Shown: positions 1 to 9,326, counted from the stretch's first letter. The stretch is DNA of 64,000 nt from Bacteroides sp. GM023 (GCF_014750685.1 NZ_JAAXGE010000009.1:434001-498000), one strand, 5' to 3'. Translations and numbers: made by a program. Notes: a model not told the origin generated them from the letters alone.

Positions 1-115
1 AAAATCTTCTTTTAATTCTGATTTTTCTTTTTAAGAGAGGTTCGAACACGGTAGATGTTACAAACCTATTACATACATTTACAGCTACTTGTGCCGTCTT
101 TCAGAAAAAAACTTG

Positions 116-123
116 TAATTTTG
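116..123 (+). promoter_or_regulatory. candidate -7 promoter box for the transglutaminase-like lipoprotein gene
   Basis: TAATTTTG matches the Bacteroides -7 consensus TAnnTTTG and lies about 60 bases before the start codon at 185. No convincing TTTG is seen at the -33 spacing, so this is a weak call. The rest of bases 1-184 is AT-rich with no gene that I can see. Confidence 0.35.
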
Positions 124-184
124 TGAATGTGTACTTTGGTATGCATATTTATTTGACTATCGTTTATTTAATTAACACATAAAT

Positions 185-2872
185 ATGAAAACACTCGTCC
201 GTCTTTTACTTGTCCCGTTTTTCTCTGTACTATTATTTTCATGCAGTGAATCCCATTTTCTGAAAGAAGAAGCTTATCGTAACCAGGTACTTCAAGATTT
301 TGAGCAAAAACAACAGGCTCTTCCCGATGGAAATCTGTTTGCCATCCTTTCGGGGGATAGTTTGAGTCTCTCCGAACGCGAAGCGCTGATGTTTCTGTAT
401 GCATATATGCCGATAGGGGATATAGCAGATTATCCCGGCGACTACTACCTGAGAAATATTCGCCTTTCCGAGCAAGCCCGTCGTGAAATGCCTTGGGGAA
501 AGACTATTACCGATGAGTTATTCCGGCATTTTGTACTGCCTGTCCGTGTGAATAATGAGAATCTGGATGAATCCCGGGAAGTGTTTTATAGAGAACTGAA
601 GGAACGGGTGAAAGGTCTTTCGATGAAGGATGCGATTTTAGAGGTAAATCACTGGTGTCATGAGAAAGTGGTATATCGTCCGAGTGATGCTCGTACCAGT
701 TCGCCGCTGGCTTCGGTGAAAACGGCTTATGGACGTTGCGGGGAAGAGTCTACTTTTACTGTTGCCGCCTTACGTTCAGTCGGGATTCCTGCCCGTCAGG
801 TATATACTCCCCGTTGGGCGCATACGGATGATAATCATGCCTGGGTAGAAGCCTGGGCAGATGGCAAGTGGTATTTCTTTGGTGCTTGTGAACCCGAACC
901 GGTGCTGAACCTCGGTTGGTTCAATGCGCCCGCAAGTCGTGGAATGTTGATGCATACAAAAGTATTCGGTCGTTATAACGGGCCGGAGGAGATTATGCTT
1001 GAGACTCCGAATTATACTGAGATTAATGTGATAGATAATTATGCGCCTACGGGAAAGGCGGTAGTCATGGTGACTGATGCTGACGGTCAGCCTGTCACCG
1101 ATGCGAAGGTAGATTTCAAAGTTTATAATTACGCCGAGTTTTATACGGTTGCCACTAAATATACCGGTGCGGACGGTCAGGCTTCGTTGACAGCCGGAAA
1201 AGGAGATATGTTGGTATGGGTTTCCAAAGATGGTAAATTCGGTTATGGTAAACTGTCTTTTGGCAAAGATGATAAGCTGGTTCTTGCTTTGGATAAGAAA
1301 GAGGGGGAAGCCTATGCATTCGATTTGGACATTGTTCCACCCGCGGAAGGAGCGAACCTGCCCGAAGTAACTCCGGAACAACGCAAGGAAAATGATTTCC
1401 GGCTGGCTAAGGAAGATTCCATTCGCAATGCTTATGTGGCAACTATGATGACTGAAGAACGTGCGAAAGATGCACTTGCCAAATTTAACCTCAGCAATGA
1501 AGATAAGGAGAAAATGATAAAGATGCTGGTTGCTTCCCGGGGAAACTATAAAACGTTGCTTGTTTTTATGGAACTGGCTGCTGTGGATAAGAAAGAAGGG
1601 TTCGCTTTGGCATTGCTACAACAACTTTCTGCCAAAGACTGGCGGGATGTACAACTGATTGACTTGATGGATTATTTAATTGAAACTCCTGATTATCAAA
1701 AGTTGGGAGCACAGGCCAGTGCGGAACTGGTCAATCCGCGTGTAGAAAATGAAATGTTGACTGCTTACCGGTGCTTTTTCATGAGCGCCTTTTCACAAAA
1801 AGAGGTGGAATCTTTTGTGGAAGAACCGTCCAGTTTGGTTGAATGGTGTAAGAAAGAGATTAAGATTAACAATGAACTGAATTCCCAACGTATCCCTATT
1901 TCTCCGGTAGGAGTATGGCAAGCTCGTGTTGCCGATGAAAAGTCGCGTGATATTTTCTTTGTGGCAATGGCTCGTACTTTCGGCATACCTGCCCAAATAG
2001 ATAAGGTGACGGGAAAAGTACAGTATGTGAATAAAGAAGGACATACTATAGATGTGGATTTTGCGGAAAGTACTCCGGTACAGGCTGCTACCGGACTGCT
2101 GCGTGCCACTTACAAGCCAATTCGTTCGTTACCCGACCCGAAGTATTATTCCCATTTTACTCTTTCCAAATTCAAGGACGGTGTATTCCAGTTGTTGAAC
2201 TATGACGAAGGGGATGCCGATATGGGCGCAGGTACTACATGGTCAAATCTGTTGAAGAATGGCACTCCACTGGATGCCGGTTATTATATGCTGGTCACCG
2301 GAACGCGTATGGCAAGCGGTGCGGTGCTCTCCAAAGTAACCTTCTTTACCATAGAACCGGACAAGACGACAACCATTGATTTGGTAATGAGGGAAAGTGA
2401 CGAACAGGTACAGGTGATTGGAAATTTCAACTCGGAATCACTGTATATTCCTGTATCGGGTGACAACTCATCTGCAACGCAGAGCCTTCTTCAAACTTGT
2501 GGAAGAGGTTATTTTGTGGTGGGTGTGCTGGGAGTAGGGCAGGAGCCTACTAATCATGCATTGCGGGATATAGCCGCTTTAGGCGGTGAGTTCGAGAAAT
2601 GGGGTCGGAAAATGGTCTTCCTTTTCCCGTCTGAAGAACAATATAAGAAGTTCCATCCTACAGAGTTTCAGGGGTTGCCGTCTACCATTACTTATGGCAT
2701 AGATATGAATAATAGTATTCAGCAGCAAATTGCTAAATCCATGAATCTCTCCAATCAGAATATTCTGCCCATGTTCATCATTGCCGATACATTCAACCGT
2801 GTAGTCTTTGTTTCTCAAGGATATACCATCGGCCTGGGCGAGCAACTGATGAAAACCATTCACGGATTGTAG
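185..2872 (+). CDS. transglutaminase-like domain lipoprotein
   Basis: 895 aa. A lipoprotein signal peptide ends at a lipobox (LLFSC, Cys20), so the protein is probably anchored in the envelope. A transglutaminase-like core follows at about residues 140-260: the presumed catalytic Cys185 sits in YGRCGEES and His218 in DNHAWVEAW, with an acidic residue in the next strand (GACEPEP). Family knowledge: such folds act as peptidases, transglutaminases or sugar-peptide hydrolases, and the substrate here is unknown. Residues about 290-370 look like a carboxypeptidase-regulatory/Ig-type beta domain. The long C-terminal part is not recognised by me. The gene stands alone on the plus strand with about 120 bases before the next gene. 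Class confident, function unknown. Confidence 0.85.
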   Translation: MKTLVRLLLVPFFSVLLFSCSESHFLKEEAYRNQVLQDFEQKQQALPDGNLFAILSGDSLSLSEREALMFLYAYMPIGDIADYPGDYYLRNIRLSEQARREMPWGKTITDELFRHFVLPVRVNNENLDESREVFYRELKERVKGLSMKDAILEVNHWCHEKVVYRPSDARTSSPLASVKTAYGRCGEESTFTVAALRSVGIPARQVYTPRWAHTDDNHAWVEAWADGKWYFFGACEPEPVLNLGWFNAPASRGMLMHTKVFGRYNGPEEIMLETPNYTEINVIDNYAPTGKAVVMVTDADGQPVTDAKVDFKVYNYAEFYTVATKYTGADGQASLTAGKGDMLVWVSKDGKFGYGKLSFGKDDKLVLALDKKEGEAYAFDLDIVPPAEGANLPEVTPEQRKENDFRLAKEDSIRNAYVATMMTEERAKDALAKFNLSNEDKEKMIKMLVASRGNYKTLLVFMELAAVDKKEGFALALLQQLSAKDWRDVQLIDLMDYLIETPDYQKLGAQASAELVNPRVENEMLTAYRCFFMSAFSQKEVESFVEEPSSLVEWCKKEIKINNELNSQRIPISPVGVWQARVADEKSRDIFFVAMARTFGIPAQIDKVTGKVQYVNKEGHTIDVDFAESTPVQAATGLLRATYKPIRSLPDPKYYSHFTLSKFKDGVFQLLNYDEGDADMGAGTTWSNLLKNGTPLDAGYYMLVTGTRMASGAVLSKVTFFTIEPDKTTTIDLVMRESDEQVQVIGNFNSESLYIPVSGDNSSATQSLLQTCGRGYFVVGVLGVGQEPTNHALRDIAALGGEFEKWGRKMVFLFPSEEQYKKFHPTEFQGLPSTITYGIDMNNSIQQQIAKSMNLSNQNILPMFIIADTFNRVVFVSQGYTIGLGEQLMKTIHGL

Positions 2873-2974
2873 AAAGAACAGATAAAGAAGGAACAGAAAG
2901 TAGTAATGCAGTGTGACAGGATGCAATAATCGTTAATTCTCTGTATGGAGCGCACTTTTATGCGAATTAATTGT

Positions 2975-2982
2975 TACGTTTG
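2975..2982 (+). promoter_or_regulatory. candidate -7 promoter box 9 bases before a start codon
   Basis: TACGTTTG fits TAnnTTTG and ends 9 bases before the ATG at 2992. If used, the transcript would have almost no 5' untranslated region. No clean TTTG at -33. Confidence 0.35.
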
Positions 2983-2991
2983 TAGAGAGTT

Positions 2992-3372
2992 ATGATAAAG
3001 TATCTTTTGTGCATACTGTCACTTGCATTCTTACTTATTGGAGGTAGTCTGTCTACCTATGAAGAAGATGTCCGGGGATTTCGGGAAACAACCGTAATCT
3101 CTGTGGAGAATGACGCAGTCGCTACTACGACATTCTCTTCAACCCCGGAAGAGAGCCATTCCTTAGGAATCCTGACTACCTTCTCACTTCCACGAAACAT
3201 AACTCCCGTCAGGACATTGAAGTTTAATGATATTCCTGTCATTGTCCAGTTATTAAGTTCCCGCTCTTTCCGTTTGCCCGAAGACAAAAGGAAAATTCTT
3301 CTTTCCGACACTAATTATCTGAAATATTCTAATAGGTACTACATTTATACCTTGGCACATATCTTAATTTAG
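2992..3372 (+). CDS. small secreted or membrane-anchored hypothetical protein
   Basis: 126 aa. An N-terminal hydrophobic stretch (about residues 1-20) reads as a signal peptide or anchor. The remainder is polar and ends with a Tyr-rich hydrophobic tail (YYIYTLAHILI). I do not recognise a domain; short exported proteins with a similar tail occur in Bacteroides. It sits 119 bases after the transglutaminase-like gene and 127 bases before the OadG-like gene, so it may be its own transcription unit. Function unknown. Confidence 0.6.
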   Translation: MIKYLLCILSLAFLLIGGSLSTYEEDVRGFRETTVISVENDAVATTTFSSTPEESHSLGILTTFSLPRNITPVRTLKFNDIPVIVQLLSSRSFRLPEDKRKILLSDTNYLKYSNRYYIYTLAHILI

Positions 3373-3499
3373 CCTTTCTTTTGCCATAACTATTCCTGGG
3401 AATTTGCGCAAATATGTTTTATAAGTCCGGATAATATTCATTTCCGGGCATGTCGTGTTTGTGCATCAATGATTATACAACCTGTTTTTTTATACTACT

Positions 3500-3931
3500 A
3501 TGATTCATTTATTACTATCTACGTTGGCTATGATGGGGTTGACCTTTCTCATAGGCTTTTTCGTTGCGGCAGTGATTAAGTTAATTGCTTATGCTGCCGA
3601 TTCATTCGACTTTTACAGTTCCCACCGATTGGAGTTACTTCGTCTGCATCGCTGGCGGCAACATCGTCAGAAAGTGGAAAAACTCGTCAGGCAGATACCG
3701 CTTGATGCGGAAGAATCCATGGGAGATTACCGTGAAGACTTCAGCCGTGGTATCAACCGTAACTTTACCGGTTATGCGGGTTATTATCATGGTGTGAGTC
3801 CGGGTGCTTCGGACGAAAACCTGATGGATTATTATTATCCACGGGATACCCGCGAATTCTTTCTTAAAGAGGAAGAACGAGCACATATCAACAAGAAAAA
3901 CTCCAAGAAATCAGCTTCAGACAAACAATAA
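3500..3931 (+). CDS. single-span membrane protein, possible OadG-like small subunit
   Basis: 143 aa. One strong transmembrane segment (about residues 5-30) is followed by a basic, then mixed-charge cytoplasmic tail with a Lys/Ser-rich end. Size, topology and position directly before an OadB homologue (14-base gap) fit a small gamma-type subunit of a sodium-pumping decarboxylase, which anchors the carboxyltransferase to the beta subunit. The tail is not clearly like OadG, so the call rests mainly on context. It could instead be an unrelated membrane protein. Confidence 0.5.
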   Translation: MIHLLLSTLAMMGLTFLIGFFVAAVIKLIAYAADSFDFYSSHRLELLRLHRWRQHRQKVEKLVRQIPLDAEESMGDYREDFSRGINRNFTGYAGYYHGVSPGASDENLMDYYYPRDTREFFLKEEERAHINKKNSKKSASDKQ

Positions 3932-3945
3932 AAAAGACATTCATT

Positions 3946-5160
3946 ATGGAAAATATAGATTTTGCGACCTTATTTCAAGGCATTGGTACAATGATGGCAA
4001 GCGGTTGGTTCCTCGCTTCTGCCAGAATCTTTTTGGTAATTCTCGGTTTGTTACTTATCTATTTAGGCTGGAAAGGCGTACTCGAACCTATGGTTATGAT
4101 TCCAATGGGGCTGGGAATGGTAGCTATCAATTGCGGAACACTGATAATGCCCGATGGTACACTGGGTAACCTTTTTCTCGACCCGATGCTTTCAGATACG
4201 GACGCATTGATGAATACGATGCAGATAGACTTCCTGCAACCTGTCTACACGCTTACGTTCAGTAACGGACTGATAGCTTGTTTTGTTTTTATGGGCATCG
4301 GGACACTCCTTGATGTCGGCTTCCTGCTTCAGAAACCATTTGCGAGTATCTTCCTTGCACTGTGTGCAGAACTGGGAACTTTCCTGACAGTGCCTATCGC
4401 CGCCGCTCTCGGACTGACTTTGAAAGAAAGTGCCTCTGTAGCTATGGTAGGCGGTGCCGATGGTCCGATGGTGCTGTTTACTTCACTGGCTTTGGCAAAA
4501 CATCTGTTTGTCCCTATCACGGTAGTTGCTTATCTTTACTTAGGATTAACATACGGTGGCTATCCTTACCTGGTAAAACTTCTGGTTCCCAAACGTCTCC
4601 GTGCCATCAAAATGGTAACGAAGAAAGCCCCGAAAAACTATGATGCAAAAGTAAAGCTAGCCTTCTCCGCTATTCTTTGTGCCGTTCTTTGTTTCCTGTT
4701 CCCGGTTGCTTCGCCTTTATTCTTCTCCTTGTTCCTCGGAGTTGCCGTCCGTGAATCCGGTATGAAGCATATTTATGATTTTGTAAGCGGCCCGTTGCTT
4801 TATGGTTCTACCTTTATGTTAGGGGTATTGTTGGGCGTACTTTGCGACGCACACTTATTGCTTGATCCGAAGATTCTTAAATTATTGGTTTTGGGTATCG
4901 TAGCTTTGTTGCTTTCCGGTATCGGTGGAATCTTGGGCGGTTATATCATGTACTTTATCAAAAAGGGAAACTATAATCCGGTGATTGGTATTGCCGCTGT
5001 TAGCTGTGTGCCTACTACTGCAAAAGTAGCTCAGAAGATTGTCAGCAAGGACAATCCGGACTCATTCGTTTTAGGCGATGCCTTGGGAGCTAATATATCC
5101 GGCGTAATCACCTCGGCCATTATCACAGGTATTTATATCACAATCATACCTTATTTATAA
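3946..5160 (+). CDS. oadB: sodium ion-translocating decarboxylase, beta subunit
   Basis: 404 aa, the usual length for OadB/MmdB/GcdB. Several hydrophobic segments are visible, plus the conserved GGADGPMVLF motif at about residue 165, whose Asp belongs to the Na+/H+ path in characterised beta subunits. In the known complexes the beta subunit couples decarboxylation of carboxybiotin to Na+ export across the inner membrane. Neither the alpha carboxyltransferase nor a biotin carrier protein is encoded nearby, so this is an orphan subunit that must work with partners elsewhere or differently. It is probably co-transcribed with the small membrane gene before it. Family call strong, substrate unknown. 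Confidence 0.9.
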   Translation: MENIDFATLFQGIGTMMASGWFLASARIFLVILGLLLIYLGWKGVLEPMVMIPMGLGMVAINCGTLIMPDGTLGNLFLDPMLSDTDALMNTMQIDFLQPVYTLTFSNGLIACFVFMGIGTLLDVGFLLQKPFASIFLALCAELGTFLTVPIAAALGLTLKESASVAMVGGADGPMVLFTSLALAKHLFVPITVVAYLYLGLTYGGYPYLVKLLVPKRLRAIKMVTKKAPKNYDAKVKLAFSAILCAVLCFLFPVASPLFFSLFLGVAVRESGMKHIYDFVSGPLLYGSTFMLGVLLGVLCDAHLLLDPKILKLLVLGIVALLLSGIGGILGGYIMYFIKKGNYNPVIGIAAVSCVPTTAKVAQKIVSKDNPDSFVLGDALGANISGVITSAIITGIYITIIPYL

Positions 5161-5214
5161 ATTAAGGAATATTGAGTGCTGTTTTTAGACAGGGCTTATG
5201 AATGATGTAAAAAG

Positions 5215-5261
5215 AGAAATGGTGAATAAAAAGGTCTGAAATCCTTTTGTTCACCATTTCT
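5215..5261. terminator. bidirectional terminator hairpin between convergent genes
   Basis: A 12-bp perfect stem (5215-5226 with 5250-5261), with additional pairing of AAAAGG with CCTTTT inside, lies between the OadB gene (plus) and the lipoprotein gene (minus). T-rich bases follow on the plus side and A-rich bases lie on the other side. Confidence 0.75.
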
Positions 5262-5301
5262 TATTTATAGCAAGATAAAAAGCTGCTTTTGGGTTGATGA
5301 C

Positions 5302-6225
5302 TTAATCAGCTGCGAATGTAATTTTAGCCAGCGTACTGCTCTCTTTTTTAATAATATCCATATAGGTAGTTCCTCCCGGATATTCTAACTCTATATGAAG
5401 ATTATCAGGAGTTTTATATTGATAAGTAAGAGTTATATTCCCATCATCTTCTGTATATTTCAGGTCTTTGTCAGGCAACTCATTTTTTAGATGCGTATCT
5501 ATCTGCTTTGCTATGGCATATACCTGTTGCATGGTGGCACCGGGGAAATTATATTTCTGAATAGTGGTATAACCATCATCTTCTTGATATTGCTCGTATG
5601 TCAGGCCTTCCCAGTCAGAGTCTATAAGAAAGTTAACATCATCATTTGCCAAGTCTTCTTCTCTGATGATAGTCTCATCATTTTCTTGTATACTGTTATC
5701 ATTTATCGTTTGCCATTGGGCGAAGAAGATTGTATCATTGGAGAGCGTCGTGTAATATTGAGGAATTTCCGAATTCGTTCGTTGGAATATGTCGTTTATG
5801 TATACTCCGCCTCCGAAACCACATTGGCAATCCTTTTCATCTTCGATGATAGTCACCGCATTATACGTGAATTCAAAATATAACAGACAGTCATCATCAC
5901 CGTAATCGAAATCTTGTCGGAAAGTGGCTCTTCCGTCTTTTACGGTTATGCGGCCATCTATTTCCCCGCAGTTGTAGGATGGCGCTCCTTTACTGATATT
6001 CAAATAGAATAACAGGGTGCTGTCATTTTCAGGGTAAATATATGCTATGCCATTCGGGTCACCCTCAGAATTTCCTCCGAATGTATATGTGCCACCGTAT
6101 GTCAGTTGTGTTGAAAGCGTATCAGTTTGAGTTTGTGACATTGCGGTCACTTTTGCTTTTTGCTTGCAACTGCTCGTAATCAATGCGAGAAAGAAGACGA
6201 GAAATAGTGTTTTTCTATTATTCAT
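5302..6225 (-). CDS. hypothetical lipoprotein
   Basis: 307 aa. A lipobox-like ITSSC at about residues 17-21 ends a short signal peptide. The mature part is rich in Asp, Glu and Asn, with a Gly-rich beta-like stretch and a paired Cys motif (CQCGFGGG) near residue 135. I recognise no domain. The start is 11 bases after the cutC stop, so it probably shares the cutC transcript. Function unknown. Confidence 0.65.
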   Translation of the reverse strand: MNNRKTLFLVFFLALITSSCKQKAKVTAMSQTQTDTLSTQLTYGGTYTFGGNSEGDPNGIAYIYPENDSTLLFYLNISKGAPSYNCGEIDGRITVKDGRATFRQDFDYGDDDCLLYFEFTYNAVTIIEDEKDCQCGFGGGVYINDIFQRTNSEIPQYYTTLSNDTIFFAQWQTINDNSIQENDETIIREEDLANDDVNFLIDSDWEGLTYEQYQEDDGYTTIQKYNFPGATMQQVYAIAKQIDTHLKNELPDKDLKYTEDDGNITLTYQYKTPDNLHIELEYPGGTTYMDIIKKESSTLAKITFAAD

Positions 6226-6236
6226 TATTGGAATAT

Positions 6237-6986
6237 TTATTTTTGTAAGGCATAAATAGTCTCTTGCACTCTCTTTACAGAAGTCACATTGTGCTCGTAT
6301 TCATTGATATGTACTGTTCCTCCCATTGAAACGGCTTCATTCTTATATTCCATTTCGCTCTTGATACTCTCTCGTGCGGAGAAATGAAACTCATTTATGT
6401 CGGTTTCTGCGGCAATGCGGGCGATATTTTTTTCATTTACTCCGCATCCGGCAAGTAACGTGATTCTCCCGGCTGCCTGTTTCTGCAATTCTTTCAATAG
6501 GGGGATTCCCTGTTCAGCCGTAGGTTGCTGGCCGGAAGTCAGAATACGGTTGCATCCTAACTCTATTAGTTGTTCCAAGGCTTTCTGCGGATTGCAGCAT
6601 ACATCAAATGCCCGGTGAAAAGTGACCGATAATCCTTTGGAAGCTTCCATAAGTACCTGCATTGTGGCAAAGTCTATTTCACCTTTTGCTGTCAGACAGC
6701 CGAATACAACTCCGTCTGCTCCTAAGCTTCGGGCAATTTCAATATCCTTCAGCATCGTCCTGATTTCAATATCCGAATAGAGAAAATCTCCTCCACGTGG
6801 GCGGATAATTACATGCAAACGAGTATTGCTTAATACTTCTCTTGCAATAGCAATCTCTCCATAGGACGGTGTTGTTCCACCCTCCGGTATTCCGGCGCAT
6901 AGTTCCACACGATCTGCGTTTCCTTCCTGCGCCGCCAGGCAACTTTCTACCGAGTTGGCACAAATCTCGAATTGATATTTTCTCAT
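6237..6986 (-). CDS. cutC: CutC family protein
   Basis: 249 aa TIM-barrel family protein named for copper homeostasis; the biochemical role in bacteria is still debated. Diagnostic N-terminal sequence FEICANSVES, then a barrel with ADRVELCAG and FHRAFDV motifs. I place the start at 6986 (MRKYQFEIC), because an upstream in-frame ATG at 7088 lies inside the 3' end of rny and beyond a terminator hairpin. It is followed by a lipoprotein gene after 11 bases. Family assignment firm. Confidence 0.9.
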   Translation of the reverse strand: MRKYQFEICANSVESCLAAQEGNADRVELCAGIPEGGTTPSYGEIAIAREVLSNTRLHVIIRPRGGDFLYSDIEIRTMLKDIEIARSLGADGVVFGCLTAKGEIDFATMQVLMEASKGLSVTFHRAFDVCCNPQKALEQLIELGCNRILTSGQQPTAEQGIPLLKELQKQAAGRITLLAGCGVNEKNIARIAAETDINEFHFSARESIKSEMEYKNEAVSMGGTVHINEYEHNVTSVKRVQETIYALQK

Positions 6987-6999
6987 AGCTGTGATATTA

Positions 7000-7023
7000 A
7001 AAAAGGGCGAATTGCTTCGCCCC
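7000..7023 (-). terminator. rho-independent terminator of rny
   Basis: On the minus strand GGGCGA pairs with TCGCCC around a short loop and is followed by a run of six T. It lies between the rny stop (7057) and the cutC start (6986), which supports separate transcription or attenuated read-through into cutC. Confidence 0.75.
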
Positions 7024-7056
7024 TCTATCTTTGTATTCTTTTTTAAGTCTTTGGTC

Positions 7057-8592
7057 TTACTTAGCGAAGCTAACCGCACGTGTCTCACGGATTACGGTAA
7101 TCTTCACCTGTCCCGGATAAGTCATCTCATCCTGAATCTTCTTGGCGATTTCGCCTGACAGGTTTTCAGTCTGCTTATCATCAATCTTATCCGCACCAAC
7201 GATTACGCGGAGTTCGCGTCCTGCCTGGATTGCATACGTTTTTGTTACACCCGGATAAGCCATAGCCAATTGTTCGAGGTCATTCAAGCGCTTGATATAA
7301 GCCTCAACGATTTCGCGGCGTGCGCCCGGACGTGCACCTGAAATAGCGTCACATACCTGTACGATAGGAGCCAGCAAACTGGTCATTTCCGTTTCGTCAT
7401 GGTGAGCACCGATAGCGTTGCAGATATCCGGTTTTTCCTTATATTTCTCTGCGAGCTTCATACCCAGCAATGCGTGTGGCAATTCCGGTTCTTCATCAGG
7501 CACTTTACCTATATCATGCAGCAAACCTGCGCGTTTTGCTTTCTTCGGATTCAGTCCCAGTTCCGATGCCATCACGGCACAAAGATTGGCTGTTTCACGA
7601 GCATGTTGCAACAAGTTCTGACCATAAGAAGAACGATATTTCATCTTACCGATAATACGGATCAATTCAGGATGCAGACCGTGGATACCAAGGTCGATTG
7701 TAGTACGTTTACCTGTTTCGATGATTTCTTCCTCTACCTGTTTGCGTACCTTAGCTACTACTTCCTCGATACGTGCCGGATGAATACGTCCGTCGGTAAC
7801 AAGCTGATGCAGTGCCAAACGTGCAATTTCACGGCGAACCGGGTCGAAAGCTGAAAGCACGATAGCTTCAGGAGTATCGTCTACAACGATTTCAACACCT
7901 GTGGCTGCTTCGAGTGCACGGATATTACGTCCTTCACGTCCGATAATACGTCCTTTGATTTCGTCAGATTCGATATGGAATACCGTAACAGAGTTTTCGA
8001 TGGCAGTTTCCGTAGCTACCCGTTGGATAGACTGAACGACAATACGTTTTGCTTCCTTGTTGGCAGTTAGCTTGGCATCATCCATGATGTCGTTGATGAA
8101 TGACTGAGCCTGTGTTTTAGCTTCCTCTTTCAGGGATTCCACCAAACGTTCTTTTGCTTCATCGGCAGACAGTCCGGAGATTGCTTCCAACTTGTCAATT
8201 TCCTGCTGTTGCAGTTTATCCAGTTCTTCTTTCTTCTTATCGACAATCACCAGTTGCGCTTCCAGGTTCTCTTTGACAGCTTCGGCTTCCATCTTCTTGC
8301 GTTGGATTTCTTCCTGGCGCTGTCCGAGCACCATTTCGCGTTGTTTCAGTTTGTTTTCCGCCTGTTGAATCTTCTGATTCCGCAGAGCTACCTCCTTTTC
8401 AAGATCAGCTTTCTTGTTCAGGAATTTCTCCTTCACTTCCAGCAGCTTGTTTTTCTTAATTACTTCCGCTTCCGTCTCTGCTTCTTTCAGGACATTCTCG
8501 TATCTGGACTTCAATGCATACCGGAATAGTATGTATGAAAAGACTCCACCTACGATGAAGCAAGCAATTGCTGTTGCTATTATTGCTATCAT
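7057..8592 (-). CDS. rny: ribonuclease Y
   Basis: 511 aa, the normal length for RNase Y, an endoribonuclease that starts mRNA decay at the membrane. In order: an N-terminal transmembrane segment (about 1-24), a long charged coiled coil (about 30-195), a KH RNA-binding domain with GRIIGREGRNIRALE (about 212-260), and an HD metal-dependent phosphohydrolase domain with LLHDIGKV (about 355). It lies downstream of zapA in the same direction with a folded RNA element in between. No anomaly seen. Confidence 0.97.
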   Translation of the reverse strand: MIAIIATAIACFIVGGVFSYILFRYALKSRYENVLKEAETEAEVIKKNKLLEVKEKFLNKKADLEKEVALRNQKIQQAENKLKQREMVLGQRQEEIQRKKMEAEAVKENLEAQLVIVDKKKEELDKLQQQEIDKLEAISGLSADEAKERLVESLKEEAKTQAQSFINDIMDDAKLTANKEAKRIVVQSIQRVATETAIENSVTVFHIESDEIKGRIIGREGRNIRALEAATGVEIVVDDTPEAIVLSAFDPVRREIARLALHQLVTDGRIHPARIEEVVAKVRKQVEEEIIETGKRTTIDLGIHGLHPELIRIIGKMKYRSSYGQNLLQHARETANLCAVMASELGLNPKKAKRAGLLHDIGKVPDEEPELPHALLGMKLAEKYKEKPDICNAIGAHHDETEMTSLLAPIVQVCDAISGARPGARREIVEAYIKRLNDLEQLAMAYPGVTKTYAIQAGRELRVIVGADKIDDKQTENLSGEIAKKIQDEMTYPGQVKITVIRETRAVSFAK

Positions 8593-8617
8593 TCTACATT
8601 TAATTTAATATATAAAT

Positions 8618-8690
8618 AAAAACGCACCGCCAAATATCTAAGCAGGTTCTTGCTCGGATATTGTGCAGTGCGTGGTTGTTTTTCTCTTAT
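8618..8690 (-). ncRNA. structured intergenic RNA between zapA and rny, candidate 6S RNA or attenuator
   Basis: Three nested stems separated by internal loops can form: 8622-8627 with 8668-8673, 8633-8638 with 8657-8662, and 8641-8644 with 8651-8654. Read on the minus strand the structure ends in a T run, so it could also terminate zapA transcription. 6S RNA genes neighbour zapA in proteobacteria, and I have an uncertain recollection of the same placement in Bacteroidetes. The space (about 118 bases) is short for a 6S RNA unless its 5' end lies in zapA. A covariance-model search is needed to decide. Confidence 0.4.
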
Positions 8691-8710
8691 CAGCGAATAG
8701 CCGGTCGGGT

Positions 8711-9001
8711 TTATTCCTCTTTGAAATAATCTTCCAGCAATTCATTTAGTTCTTTTACCTTCTCCGTATAGGGGCTGGTATCATTACGTTGCAATAATTG
8801 CAGTCTCTCTAACGAGAACTGATAGGCTACCATGGCAATAATCTTTTCCGGTTCGAGGTTCTTGTAAACTTCCCGGTACTTATTAAGCCTGATATTTACC
8901 TGCTTGGCGGCTTCCCGTACCATTTCTTCTTCCTCACGGTTGATGGTTAACGGGTAGTTTGAGTCTGCTATCTGCAGGTTTATCTTTATTTTATCGTTCA
9001 T
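8711..9001 (-). CDS. zapA: cell division protein ZapA
   Basis: 96 aa. A compact N-terminal globular part (INLQIADSNYPLTI) followed by a coiled coil, the layout of ZapA, which cross-links FtsZ filaments at the division ring. It sits 11 bases after the upstream coiled-coil gene, in the zapB-like/zapA arrangement known from other bacteria. The two are transcribed from a promoter at about 9327-9356. Confidence 0.88.
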   Translation of the reverse strand: MNDKIKINLQIADSNYPLTINREEEEMVREAAKQVNIRLNKYREVYKNLEPEKIIAMVAYQFSLERLQLLQRNDTSPYTEKVKELNELLEDYFKEE

Positions 9002-9012
9002 ACATCTTCTTC

Positions 9013-9306
9013 TTATTCATTCAACAAAGCGATGCATTTATCGACTTCACGCACTAATTTAGACAATCGCAGCTTCGTCTCTTTTACGTCGCTGCCGTTA
9101 AGGCTGATTGCCGTAGCTGTTTTTAGGTTTGTGTAGTTGACTTCCAATTCGTCGTATTGAGCCTGTACCTTCTCATTTTTTAATTTTTCAATATCGAGAA
9201 GTTTCTTCAGCTCCGCATTTTCACGCTTTAATTCATCGTGCAAATAAATCAAATGCCGTAGCTGCGTCTCAAAGGTATTCAATAACTTTTTTTCTTCTTC
9301 TGTCAT
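9013..9306 (-). CDS. coiled-coil protein preceding zapA, ZapB-like
   Basis: 97 aa starting at MTEEEKKLL. Almost entirely heptad-like coiled coil with Leu spacing and many Glu/Lys. Position directly before zapA and the short coiled-coil build suggest a division-ring partner with a ZapB-type role. I chose 9306 rather than the in-frame ATG at 9327 because 9327 falls inside the -7 promoter box. The role is inferred from context. Confidence 0.7.
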   Translation of the reverse strand: MTEEEKKLLNTFETQLRHLIYLHDELKRENAELKKLLDIEKLKNEKVQAQYDELEVNYTNLKTATAISLNGSDVKETKLRLSKLVREVDKCIALLNE

Positions 9307-9326
9307 CACTACACCAAAATTGTACA

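Noticed and set aside
776..1381. A 201-codon minus-strand frame opposite the transglutaminase-like gene
   Set aside because: The opposite frame has the lipobox, catalytic motifs and a promoter; this one has no recognised domain and lies wholly inside it.
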